NCBI RefSeq assembly: GCF_001457795.1
Contig: NZ_LN898210.1
Span: 1-64,000 of the forward strand
Direction: 5' to 3'
DNA length: 64,000 nucleotides
Source: Olsenella massiliensis
Lineage (GTDB): Bacteria; Actinomycetota; Coriobacteriia; Coriobacteriales; Atopobiaceae
The first letter of the stretch is position 1. Each line of letters opens with the position of its first letter. Made by a program: the position numbers and the translations under genes. A model generated the notes under the pieces. That model was not told where the DNA came from. It saw only the letters and a list, made by a program, of their open reading frames with translations, and made no database searches. Of this stretch, positions 1 to 9,052 are shown piece by piece.

Positions 1-104
1 GGCATCCGAAGTGTAAACTAGTCAGGCTGTGTTTCTTGAGGGGACAGCTGTGTCGAGTGCCCGAGCTCGCCCGGCTGCCTTGAGCGGCGCGGCAACCATA
101 GGAT
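1..104. other. Disrupted sequence upstream of the AddB fragment
   Basis: All three forward frames contain stops here (for example TAA at 14-16, TAG at 19-21, TGA at 37-39, TGA at 81-83, TAG at 99-101), yet the AddB-like reading frame that begins at 105 should be preceded by several hundred residues of helicase-like sequence. The segment is therefore a decayed or frameshifted piece of addB, a junction with an inserted element, or a poor-quality sequence end. I recognise no transposon end. Confidence 0.5.
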
Positions 105-1532
105 GTGGTCCGCTGGGGAGGGCGCGACGAGCTGTCCCTGCGCAGGCTCGCGTTTGCCTCCCTGGTCAGGCTCCCTCGCCGCCACCTGGCGCTCGAGCGC
201 TCGCTCAGGGACGGCACGCTCAAGGAGCGCTGGCCCTCCGTCATGCTCACCGAGCTCGTCTCCTGCTATGGCGCACAAGATGCGGGGGACGTGGGCACGT
301 CGCTCGAAGTGCTGACCCTTGACGAGTCTCATGCCGAGGCAAACTGCTCTCCCTCGGGCAGGGCGTCCCGTTTCGTGGGCACGGAGGCCCTCGCGGCGTC
401 GGGGCACGTCTCCGCGCGGCTCCAGGGCCAGGTCGTGGTGCCCAACGAGGGCAGCGACCGACTTCCGCACGGACGTCCGCTCCTGTCGGCCTCGCAGCTC
501 GAGAGCTACCTCGAGTGTCCCTACAAGTGGTTCAGCCTTCGCAGGCTGGGCCTACAGGAGTCGGACGCGGGCTTCACGTCCATGGAGATGGGGACCTTCG
601 CCCACCGGGTGCTGGAGGTCACGCATAGGTCCCTGCTCGAGGAGGCCCGCCAGCGCCTGCTCGCGAGCCGGGGACTCGACCCGCTCTGCGAGCTGCCCCT
701 CACGGAGCGCATGGGGGCCTCGCGCGTCAGGGAGGGAGACGACGCCGCCCTGCGCCATGCCCAGCAGATCCTCCTGGACGAGTTTGAGCTTCACCTGAGG
801 CATCAGTTCCTGAGCCGGGGGCGTCGCGCCCGCTCCCAGGCGCTCGTCGCCCACGACGCGACGGACGAGGGGCAGATCGAGGCGCTGCGTCAGGACCTGC
901 TCTCGACTCTCGAGTACGAGTCGGGCCTGTTCGTGGGCTTTGAGCCGCGCCTCTTCGAGTGGGGCTTCGGCCGCGACGGCGAGCTCGTGGACTACGCGGG
1001 CTGCTACCTTCAGGGGACGGTGGACCGAGTGGACGTCGACGCGCACGGCCAGGCGGTCGTCATCGACTACAAGCATCGATCGCCCGGGTCGTTCGTGGGG
1101 GAGTACGGCGTCTTCGACAAGGGCGGGCCGAACGAGGGCGAACCCTTCGCGCTGCCGCGACGCGTGCAGTCGCTCATCTATGCCCAGGTGGTGAGGAGAC
1201 GTTACCCCGACCTGCGCATCGCGGGTGCCGTCTATCTGGGGAGCAAGGGGGCCCACGCCCTCGCGGGCGCCGTCGCGGCCAATCTCGCCGACCGCGTCTT
1301 TGGCTCGCGCGCCCCCGCCGCCTCCGCCCTCGCCTCCATGTGCGTCCCCGAGGATCTCAGCTTTGGCCAGGACGGGCGGCGAGGCCTGTCGGCGCTGCTC
1401 GACGCCACCGAGGACGCCATCGCAGAGAAGGTCCGCGAGCTCATGGCGGGCCGCATCGAGGCCGACCCCGTCGATGACGCGGCCTGCCAGTACTGCCCCG
1501 TCATGAACTGCGACAAGAGGAGGTCGTCGTGA
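105..1532 (+). CDS. AddB-like PD-(D/E)XK nuclease, C-terminal part only
   Basis: This is the nuclease half of an AddB/RexB-type subunit of the recombination helicase-nuclease that resects double-strand breaks. The visible part is 475 residues, against about 1,000-1,150 for full AddB. The iron-sulphur staple is intact: Cys138 in ECPYKWF and the C-terminal cluster Cys461-x2-Cys464-x4-Cys469. The PD-(D/E)XK core is seen as VIDYKHRS near residue 320. The region from RDELSLRRLAF onward looks like the end of the helicase-like portion. GTG at 105 is only the first possible start after an in-frame TAG at 99-101; no convincing ribosome site precedes it. The gene overlaps addA by 4 nt, the usual operon arrangement. 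Either the gene is broken or the window starts at a sequence artefact. The nuclease assignment is firm; functionality is doubtful. Confidence 0.75.
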   Translation: MVRWGGRDELSLRRLAFASLVRLPRRHLALERSLRDGTLKERWPSVMLTELVSCYGAQDAGDVGTSLEVLTLDESHAEANCSPSGRASRFVGTEALAASGHVSARLQGQVVVPNEGSDRLPHGRPLLSASQLESYLECPYKWFSLRRLGLQESDAGFTSMEMGTFAHRVLEVTHRSLLEEARQRLLASRGLDPLCELPLTERMGASRVREGDDAALRHAQQILLDEFELHLRHQFLSRGRRARSQALVAHDATDEGQIEALRQDLLSTLEYESGLFVGFEPRLFEWGFGRDGELVDYAGCYLQGTVDRVDVDAHGQAVVIDYKHRSPGSFVGEYGVFDKGGPNEGEPFALPRRVQSLIYAQVVRRRYPDLRIAGAVYLGSKGAHALAGAVAANLADRVFGSRAPAASALASMCVPEDLSFGQDGRRGLSALLDATEDAIAEKVRELMAGRIEADPVDDAACQYCPVMNCDKRRSS

Positions 1533-4500
1533 GCCGTGTCGACCTGACGGGTCTGAGCGACGAGCAGCGCAGGATTGCCATGTCGCTCGGCGAGCCCCTC
1601 TTCGTCGAGGCGGGGGCGGGCTCGGGCAAGACCTTCACGCTCACCCGCCGCCTCGCCTGGGCCCTCTCGCCCGGCTCGGGTCCCGATGGGGGACCGTTCC
1701 TCGACGACCTCTCCCAGGCGCTCGTGATCACGTTCACCAACGCCGCCGCGCGCGAGATTCGCGAGCGCGTGCGCGGCACGCTGCGCGCCGCCGGCATGCG
1801 CGAGGCCCTGCTTGGCGTCGATGCCGCCTGGATCAGCACCATCCATGGCATGTGCGCGCGCATCCTGCGGCGGCATGCCCTCGACCTGGGGATCGACCCC
1901 GAGTTTGCGATGGCGGGGGCCAACGAGGAGCAGCTCCTCAAAGGCCGCGCGCTGGAGGAGGTCGTCGGGTCCGCCTTTCGGGCCCGCAGGGGCGACCGGG
2001 GGCTGAGCCTGCTGTTCGGGGAGGCGTCGCTGGGCGTGGAGCGTCCCGGCGCCCGGCGCAGCGGGGCGTTGGGCATGGTCGAGCGTCTGTATGACCTGTC
2101 GCGCACGCTGCCGGACGGCTTCGACGGCATTCGCCTCGCCGCCCCCGCCGACGTCGCCGCCACGATGGACGCCCTCCTCCTGTCCTATGAGATGCTCCAT
2201 GCGCAGAGGCTGACGGAGGCCGCCGCGCGTCGGGTCGATCCGGCGCTCGAGCTTCTGCGGGGGTTTGCCCAGACGCCGCCCGCTGTGCGGGACGTCGATG
2301 CCGCCCTCGCGCTCGCCGAGCGCCTTGCGCGGATAGGCCTTCCCTCGACGCGGTCCAAGGCCTTTGGCGACGCCGCGCGCGAGGCGGGCCGCGCCTTGAA
2401 GAGGGCGCGCGCGACGTTGCTTCTCACGCGCATGACGCCTGCCGTCGAGGCGGCGCTGGGCCTGGCGAGGCGGGTGGGCGAGCGCTTCGACGAGCTCAAG
2501 CGCGCCCGCTCCGTCCTGGACAACGACGACCTCATCGGGCTCGCCCTGGCCGCGGTGCGCGACAACCCGCAGGTGGCGGCAGAGTATGCGGACAGGTTCA
2601 AGCTCATCATGGTTGACGAGTTTCAGGACACCGACGCCCGCCAGCTCGAGCTCGTGCGCCTGCTCGCGGGCGGCGAGGCGTGCCGCGTGGCGACGGTGGG
2701 TGACGCCCAGCAGTCCATCTATCGCTTCAGGGGTGCCGACGTCGACGTGTTCAGGAGCCATGGGAGGAGCGTCGGCAGCGCGGGCCACGTGCGCATGGCC
2801 ACGAACTATCGCAGCCATGCCGCCGTGCTCTCGTTCGTGGACGCCGTCTGCGGAGGCGGGCGGGGCGTCCTGGACGACTTCATGCAGCTTTCCCCCTCCC
2901 CGAAGCGCCAGGACCGCTACCGGGCCCATGACCTGCCGCGCGTGAGCGTGGAGGTCGTCCTCAGGGAAGGCGCGCCGACGTCGGAGGCCGTCGACGTCAT
3001 GGCCGACTCCGTCGCGGGGCGCCTGGCAGCCTTCGTCGAGGCGGGACAGCGTCCGGGCGACATGGCGCTGCTGCTGGGGACCACGACTCACGCCTCCGCC
3101 TACATCGACGCCATCCGCGCCCGGGGACTGGAGTGCGTCGTGACCGGCGGGTCGACCTTCACCAGCGCGCCGGAGGTCGGCGTCGTCGCGTCTCTGCTGC
3201 ACGTGCTCGCCAACCCGCATGACACGGGGGAGGGGCTCTTCCCCCTTCTGGCCAGCGAGCTGTTCGAGCTCGACGCCGACGACTTCGTGATGCTGGGCAC
3301 GCGCCCCCAGCTCGTCCTTGACGCCCCCACGAAGCGCTCGATAGACCGAGGGATCGCGTCCATGACCTTCTACGGCGACGTGGCGCCCTCCCTGCGTCTC
3401 CGCCTTGCTCACGACCTGATCCTTCGCGCCCGCAGCCGCCTGCGCCGCCAGAGCGTGGCGGACGTCTGCCTGGGCGTGGCGCGCGAGTCCGGCTGGCTCG
3501 CCCGCCTTGAGGCCCAGGGGCAGGAGGGCAGGTCGCGCGAGGCGAACGTCCTCGCCGCCGTCGAGTACGTCCGTGACCTGACCGACGAGCTGGGGATGGG
3601 CGCGGCGCGCGCCGCCTCGGAGTTTGACGCCTGGCTCCAGCTCTCCAAGGTGCCCCCGTCCACGCTGGCGGTCAGCGCTCGCAGCGCCGTGCGCGTCATG
3701 ACCGTCCACGCCTCCAAGGGGTTGGAGTTTCCCGTCTGCGCCGTTGCGGAGTGCTGGTCAACCCCCCGCCCTCCCTCTGGGGTGGTGGCGGGCAGGCTGA
3801 CGGGCGGCGAGGTCCACGCCGTGCTGGCGCCTCCCGGCGCGCGGCTCGACGAGACGTGCGTCGAGGCAACGGACGACCCGCGGGACATCGCGGAGGTCTG
3901 GGCCGCCCTGCGCGCGGGCGAGAGGGAGGCCGAGGCCCAGGAGAAGACGCGCCTGCTCTACGTGGGCCTCACGCGCGCCCGCGAGGCGCTCGTCCTGGGC
4001 CTGAGGGCCGACCTCCTGAAGGGGGGCGACGTCGCCGCAGGCCTGGCATATGACGTGCTGGACGCGCTCTTTGACGGGGTCGTGCCCAGGCCCGGCGCGG
4101 GCGAGCTCGAGGGGCCCGAGGGCGGACGGCTGGGAAGCTACCGCTGCCTGAGGGTGTCTCGGGCCGATGGGGCGACGGTCGTCGACGGCGCGACGGACGG
4201 GCCCCTCGCACCCGACGTCGTCTGCTCGGAGTGCCCGGATCGGCGGGCCTTCGACCTGTATGAGGTCGAGTCGGGGGACCTGTCGTCCCTCGTGACCATG
4301 GCGGACGCGCGCGACGGCAGCTTCAGCTACTCCTCCGTGGCGTCCCGGATCTCCGCGTCCTCGCACGTCGACGCCAGCATGACCTCTGACGGGGCGGACG
4401 AGGACAGGGCGACCAACCTCGGGTCTGCCTTCCACGAGCTGGCGCAGTCGCTCGTGGAGGCCCCCGGCGAGGCGCCGGACGCCCGCCGCCTGGACGCCGC

Positions 4501-4942
4501 CGCCCGTCGCTGGAGGCTCTCGTCGCGGTCGCGCGCCCGCCTCGAGACGGCGTTGGGGCGCTGGATGGGATCGGCGCTGCGCCTTGAGGCCCTCGCGCAT
4601 GACGTCGTCCGGGCGGAGCTGCCCTTCTTCCAGCACGTCGAGAGCGTCCACGGCAGTCACGTGACGGGCGCCATCGACCTGTTGTGCAGCGACGAGGGGG
4701 CCGAGCGCGCCCTCGTGGTCGACTACAAGACCGGCGACGCCGGGCTCGGCTGGGACGAGCTGCGGGCCCGTCACGCGATGCAGGCCAATTTTTACGCCAA
4801 GGTGCTCATGGGCGCCGGCTTTTCGGAGGTTGACTGCGCGTTCTGCTGCGTCGAGCGCGACGCCGCGGAGCTGGGGGGCGTCCCGGGCCAGCCGGTGGTC
4901 GTGCGCTGGCACTTCGATGAGCGCGAGCAGCCCCGCTGGTAG
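1529..4942 (+). CDS. addA: AddA-like UvrD-family helicase/nuclease
   Basis: This is the helicase-nuclease subunit of the AddAB recombination complex, which unwinds and trims DNA ends for RecA loading. The protein is 1,137 residues. Superfamily 1 motifs are in order: Walker A GAGSGKT at 29-35, helicase motif Ia region LVITFTNAAAREIRERV near 72-88, Walker B VDEFQDTD near 361-368, GDAQQSIYRFRGAD next, and motif V MTVHASKGLEFP near 724. The C-terminal nuclease core VVDYKTGD lies near residue 1062. Start GTG at 1529 overlaps the end of the addB-like gene (GTGA). The next gene, dnaE, begins 147 nt downstream. Length and motif order match AddA rather than RecB with its larger insertions. If the partner AddB is truly truncated, this subunit may work alone or be inactive. 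Confidence 0.88.
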   Translation: MSRVDLTGLSDEQRRIAMSLGEPLFVEAGAGSGKTFTLTRRLAWALSPGSGPDGGPFLDDLSQALVITFTNAAAREIRERVRGTLRAAGMREALLGVDAAWISTIHGMCARILRRHALDLGIDPEFAMAGANEEQLLKGRALEEVVGSAFRARRGDRGLSLLFGEASLGVERPGARRSGALGMVERLYDLSRTLPDGFDGIRLAAPADVAATMDALLLSYEMLHAQRLTEAAARRVDPALELLRGFAQTPPAVRDVDAALALAERLARIGLPSTRSKAFGDAAREAGRALKRARATLLLTRMTPAVEAALGLARRVGERFDELKRARSVLDNDDLIGLALAAVRDNPQVAAEYADRFKLIMVDEFQDTDARQLELVRLLAGGEACRVATVGDAQQSIYRFRGADVDVFRSHGRSVGSAGHVRMATNYRSHAAVLSFVDAVCGGGRGVLDDFMQLSPSPKRQDRYRAHDLPRVSVEVVLREGAPTSEAVDVMADSVAGRLAAFVEAGQRPGDMALLLGTTTHASAYIDAIRARGLECVVTGGSTFTSAPEVGVVASLLHVLANPHDTGEGLFPLLASELFELDADDFVMLGTRPQLVLDAPTKRSIDRGIASMTFYGDVAPSLRLRLAHDLILRARSRLRRQSVADVCLGVARESGWLARLEAQGQEGRSREANVLAAVEYVRDLTDELGMGAARAASEFDAWLQLSKVPPSTLAVSARSAVRVMTVHASKGLEFPVCAVAECWSTPRPPSGVVAGRLTGGEVHAVLAPPGARLDETCVEATDDPRDIAEVWAALRAGEREAEAQEKTRLLYVGLTRAREALVLGLRADLLKGGDVAAGLAYDVLDALFDGVVPRPGAGELEGPEGGRLGSYRCLRVSRADGATVVDGATDGPLAPDVVCSECPDRRAFDLYEVESGDLSSLVTMADARDGSFSYSSVASRISASSHVDASMTSDGADEDRATNLGSAFHELAQSLVEAPGEAPDARRLDAAARRWRLSSRSRARLETALGRWMGSALRLEALAHDVVRAELPFFQHVESVHGSHVTGAIDLLCSDEGAERALVVDYKTGDAGLGWDELRARHAMQANFYAKVLMGAGFSEVDCAFCCVERDAAELGGVPGQPVVVRWHFDEREQPRW

Positions 4943-5012
4943 CGCCGTCGGGTCACGGTCATGGATTTTTGCTGGTTGTTCGACCTGCGCGAACGGGCGC
5001 GCGACCAGCTGG

Positions 5013-5032
5013 GAGGGCGCCTTTGCGCCCTC
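5013..5032 (+). terminator. Hairpin after addA
   Basis: GAGGGCGC at 5013-5020 pairs with GCGCCCTC at 5025-5032 around a CTTT loop, 70 nt past the addA stop. No U-tract follows, so termination efficiency is uncertain. Confidence 0.4.
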
Positions 5033-5089
5033 GTGCGCACCCGTTGTTGGGCTATGCTCTAGCGGGCGGACATCAAGGCAAGGGGCGGC

Positions 5090-8000
5090 ATGGCATTCGT
5101 ACACCTTCACAGCCATTCGGACTTCTCGATCCTGGACGGCGCGGCGCGCATCTCGGACATCGTGGGCAGGGCGGTCGAGCTCGGCATGCCGGCGGTCGCG
5201 CTGACGGACCACGGCTACATGTTTGGGATCCCCAACCTCGACCTCGAGTGCCGCAGGTACAACGAGGAGGCGCTCGCCATGCGCCAGTGGAAGCGCGACC
5301 TCGAGTGCTTCCAGAAGTCCTGGGAGCTCACGGAGCCCGAGGCCGACCCGCAGGACGCCCCCCGCTATGACCGGGCCCACGCCCAGTGGGCATCGGACCG
5401 CGATGTCTGGGAGTCGTCCTCCCACGACATCGAGGCGGTCCGGGCAAACCGTCCGCCCCTCAAGATCAAGCCCATCTTTGGCTGCGAGGCCTACTTCATC
5501 AAGGGCGACCACGTGGAGCGCGGAACGCGAGAGCGTCGCTACCACCTGATCCTGCTCGCCAAGAACGAGACGGGCTACCACAACCTGCTCAAGTGCATGT
5601 CCGAGGCCGCCGGCCACGAGATGATGTACTACGGGAAGCCCCACACGACCCTGCCCATGCTGCGAAAGTACCACGAGGGCGTCATCTGCCTCAGCGCCTG
5701 CGTGCAGGGCGTCATTCCCCAGTGCGTGGTGTCGGGCCAGCCTGACGAGGCGCGCCAGTGGGCCCTCACCTTCAAGGAGCTCTTCGGGGACGACTTCTAC
5801 CTTGAGGTCCAGGACCACGGCAACGTCTTCGAGGGCGGCTGGGACGACCGCCGCCTTGACGAGCAGCTGGTCAGGCTGGGACGCGAGCTTGGCATCAAGG
5901 TGGTCGCCACCAACGACTTCCACTACCTCGTTCGCGACGACGCCCCCACGCAGGACCTCCTCTCCTGCATCGGCAAGGCGACGACGCTCGACGACCCCAA
6001 GCGCATGCGCATGCGGGGCAGCGAGTACTACCTCAAGAGCGAGCAGGAGATGCGCGAGCTCTTCTCGTGGTTGCCCGAGGCTGTGGACAACACCGTCGAG
6101 GTGGCCGACAAGTGCGACTACGAGCTCGACTGGTCCAGCATGTACCTGCCCTCGTTTCCTGGCCTGCGACCGGGGGAGACCGCCGAGGAGCGCTTTCGCG
6201 CGGAATGCGAGCGCGGCCTGGCGAAGCGCTACGGCGACGACTGGCGTGACGTCACGATCAACGGCGTCAACGTCCGGGAGCGCTTTGAATACGAGTATCA
6301 GGTCATCTGCGACAAGGGCTTCGCGAACTACTTCCTCATCGTCCAGGACTACGTCCAGTGGGCCAAGGACAACGGCATCGGCGTGGGGCCGGGCCGCGGG
6401 TCGGCCGCGGGCGCCATCGTCGCCTACGCCTTGAACATCACGACCTTCGACCCCCTTGAGAACGGTCTCATGTTCGAGCGCTTCCTCTCGCCCCAACGCT
6501 CCGAGATGCCCGACATCGACATGGACTTTGACGACGAGCACCTGCAGGACGTGCTCGCCCACGTCCGCGAGGTGTACGGCGAGGACCACGTCTGCAAGGT
6601 CATCACCTATTCCACGATCAAGGCCAAGCAGGCCATCAACGACGCCGCCCGCGTGCTGGGGCAGCCCGTCTACGTGGGGCAGCGGCTGTCAAAGATGCTC
6701 TCCAACGACCCCAAGCTCTCCCTGGAAAACGCGCTCCACAAGAACGAGAGGCGGCCCGACCAGTACTCCCCGGACTTTGAGCGGGCCTACCGTGAGGACC
6801 AGGTCGCGCATCAGATCATTGACGCAGCCCTCTCCATAGAGGGCATGACCCGCGGCGAGGGCGTGCATGCCTGCGCGACCCTCATCGCGCCCACGCCCGT
6901 CACCGACCACGTGCCCACGAAGCTCGACACCAAGGGCAACGTCACGATCACCCAGTACGAGGGTCATTCCGTGGCGGACATGGGCCTGCTCAAGATGGAC
7001 TTCCTGGGTCTGCGCACCCTGACGGTCATCAACAAGGCGCTCGACAACATCCGCGCTGCCCACCCCGGCCCCCAGGACGTCGCGGCCATGCCCGAGGCCG
7101 TGAGGGCCTGCCTCAAGCCGTCCGCGCGCGGCGTCGACATAGACGTTGACCTCATCGACTTCTCGGATCCCAAGATCTACGAGCTTCTGGGCTCGGGCCA
7201 TACGGCGGGCGTCTTTCAGGTGGAGTCCGCCGGCATGACGGCCACCATCAAGAACATGCAACCTCGCGAGTACAAGCAGATCGTGGCACTCATCGCCCTG
7301 TACCGCCCCGGCCCGCTGGGCGCCGGCATGGTCACGAGCTACATCAACCGCATGAACGGCAAGGAGCCCGTCGTCTTCTACGACGACCGACTCTCGAGCA
7401 TCCTGGACGAGACCTACGGCACGATCGTGTACCAGGAGCAGGTCATGCAGATCTCGGTCAAGATGAGCGGCTTCTCGGCCGGCGAGAGCGACTCGCGCAT
7501 TCGCAAGCCGGTGGCCAAGAAGAAGATCAAGCTTTTGACCTCCACCGTCTTTCACTGGGACGACGGCAGGGACGAGACCACCTACGACCACTGGATGAAC
7601 GGGGCGCAGGGCAACGGCTACGAGCGCGACGTCGCCCAGAAGATCTGGGACGACGTCCTGGAGTTTGCCTCCTACGCGTTCAACAAGTCCCACTCGGCGG
7701 GCTACGCCATCCTCGTCATGCAGACGGCCTGGCTCAAGGCGCACTTCCCCAAGGAGTTCATGGCCTCCGTGCTCACCTCCTACATGGGCAAGACCGAGAA
7801 GATCGTGCACTACGTCACGGCCTGCCGCCGCGAGGGCATAGAGGTCCTGCCGCCTGACATCAACGAGTCCGGCCGCGACTTCACCGCCACGCGAGAGGGC
7901 GTGCGCTTTGGCTTTGCGGGCATCCGGGGCGTCGGCGCCGGCGTCGGCGAGGTCATCATGCGCGAGCGCGAGCGCGGCGGCCCCTTCAGGAGCCTCCATG

Positions 8001-8998
8001 ACTTCGTGGACCGCCTGGACGGCAGCCAGGCGAATCGTCGCGTCGTCGAGGCGCTCATCAAGGCCGGCGCCTTCGACTCCACGGGATACCCGCGCAAGCA
8101 GCTGCTCGGCTTCGTGGACAAGGGCGACCCCATGAACATAGTCGACGCGGCCGCCCGCCGCCAGAAGGATCGCGCTTCAGGGCAGAGCTCGTTCTTCGAC
8201 CTGCTCGCGGACGTCGCGGGATCGGGCTTCGACGAGGAGGTGCCGCCGCCGGATCCCGCCGACGAGTGGGACCGTCACACCAAGCTCGCCCAGGAGCACG
8301 AGGTGCTCGGCCTCTACGTCTCGGACCACCCGCTCGCGCCCTACGAGTACGCGCTCTCGAAGGCGCGCGATTACGCCATCAGCGAGCTCTCCGAGTCCGA
8401 GGAGGTCGTCAACGCCGCGGACGGGTCCACCACCACGACCTTCAAGGTGCCCGAGGGAAGCTCCTTCAGCCTGGCGGGCATGGTCCCCACCGGCGGCGTG
8501 GCCAAGAAGGTCACCAAGAAGGGCGACCAGATGGCCATCGTCACCCTCGAGGACATGGAGGGCGAGATCTCCGTCGTCGTGTTCCCCAAGGCGTACAAGG
8601 AGTGCGCCGCCGCGCTCGAGGGCCAGATCGACCCCCAGACGGGCGAGCGCGTGGGTGACGTCTTCATCAAGGTCGTTGGCAAGCTCGAGCGCGGCGACAG
8701 GGGAGACCAGCTTATCGCGAGCTCGGTCGAGAGCCTGGAGCTCTCGGACAGGACGAACAGGCCCAAGGTCTTTGAGGTCTGCGTCAGCGCGCGGCTCCTC
8801 TCCCAGGAGCGCATGGAGCTCTTTCAGTCCATACTCGTGCGGTACGCGGGACTCGACCGGGTGGAGCTCCTCGTCGAGAGCGACGCCGGCGACCTCATGC
8901 GGCTCCTGCTCCCGACCAAGGTCGACGCCCGCAACGCCATCCTCCTGGCCGAGGTCGAGGACTTCGTCGGCAGGGAGGGGCACGTCGCGTATGCGTAG
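5090..8998 (+). CDS. dnaE: DNA polymerase III alpha subunit (DnaE1 type)
   Basis: This is the replicative polymerase catalytic subunit. The protein has 1,302 residues, about 100 more than usual. An N-terminal PHP domain begins FVHLHSHSDFSILDG and keeps HxH and TDHG motifs, so metal-dependent proofreading activity is plausible. Between about residues 52 and 122 the PHP domain carries an extra charged segment of roughly 70 residues. The polymerase core shows GPGRGSAAGAIV and the catalytic aspartates in PDIDMDFDD near 473-481, then the fingers motif YRPGPLGAGM and FNKSHSAGYA. An OB-fold follows near residues 1125-1180 (VTLEDMEGEISVVVFP). AAGGGGCGGC precedes ATG at 5090. The gene sits between addA and a NadE-like gene; the 54-nt gap to the latter suggests co-transcription. 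Confidence 0.95.
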   Translation: MAFVHLHSHSDFSILDGAARISDIVGRAVELGMPAVALTDHGYMFGIPNLDLECRRYNEEALAMRQWKRDLECFQKSWELTEPEADPQDAPRYDRAHAQWASDRDVWESSSHDIEAVRANRPPLKIKPIFGCEAYFIKGDHVERGTRERRYHLILLAKNETGYHNLLKCMSEAAGHEMMYYGKPHTTLPMLRKYHEGVICLSACVQGVIPQCVVSGQPDEARQWALTFKELFGDDFYLEVQDHGNVFEGGWDDRRLDEQLVRLGRELGIKVVATNDFHYLVRDDAPTQDLLSCIGKATTLDDPKRMRMRGSEYYLKSEQEMRELFSWLPEAVDNTVEVADKCDYELDWSSMYLPSFPGLRPGETAEERFRAECERGLAKRYGDDWRDVTINGVNVRERFEYEYQVICDKGFANYFLIVQDYVQWAKDNGIGVGPGRGSAAGAIVAYALNITTFDPLENGLMFERFLSPQRSEMPDIDMDFDDEHLQDVLAHVREVYGEDHVCKVITYSTIKAKQAINDAARVLGQPVYVGQRLSKMLSNDPKLSLENALHKNERRPDQYSPDFERAYREDQVAHQIIDAALSIEGMTRGEGVHACATLIAPTPVTDHVPTKLDTKGNVTITQYEGHSVADMGLLKMDFLGLRTLTVINKALDNIRAAHPGPQDVAAMPEAVRACLKPSARGVDIDVDLIDFSDPKIYELLGSGHTAGVFQVESAGMTATIKNMQPREYKQIVALIALYRPGPLGAGMVTSYINRMNGKEPVVFYDDRLSSILDETYGTIVYQEQVMQISVKMSGFSAGESDSRIRKPVAKKKIKLLTSTVFHWDDGRDETTYDHWMNGAQGNGYERDVAQKIWDDVLEFASYAFNKSHSAGYAILVMQTAWLKAHFPKEFMASVLTSYMGKTEKIVHYVTACRREGIEVLPPDINESGRDFTATREGVRFGFAGIRGVGAGVGEVIMRERERGGPFRSLHDFVDRLDGSQANRRVVEALIKAGAFDSTGYPRKQLLGFVDKGDPMNIVDAAARRQKDRASGQSSFFDLLADVAGSGFDEEVPPPDPADEWDRHTKLAQEHEVLGLYVSDHPLAPYEYALSKARDYAISELSESEEVVNAADGSTTTTFKVPEGSSFSLAGMVPTGGVAKKVTKKGDQMAIVTLEDMEGEISVVVFPKAYKECAAALEGQIDPQTGERVGDVFIKVVGKLERGDRGDQLIASSVESLELSDRTNRPKVFEVCVSARLLSQERMELFQSILVRYAGLDRVELLVESDAGDLMRLLLPTKVDARNAILLAEVEDFVGREGHVAYA

Positions 8999-9052
8999 GG
9001 CCGCACCCGCCCGCGCCGCGGGGCCTGTGAGGGCACCTGAGGGGAGACGAAC

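Noticed and set aside
1232-3709. Open frame of 825 codons on the minus strand across the addB-addA region
   Set aside because: Antisense to well-supported nuclease and helicase sequence; in very GC-rich DNA such long shadow frames are expected, and the translation has no recognisable motif.
3758-6589. Open frame of 943 codons on the minus strand across addA-dnaE
   Set aside because: Antisense shadow spanning two genes and the gap between them; low-complexity composition rich in His, Val and Ala.
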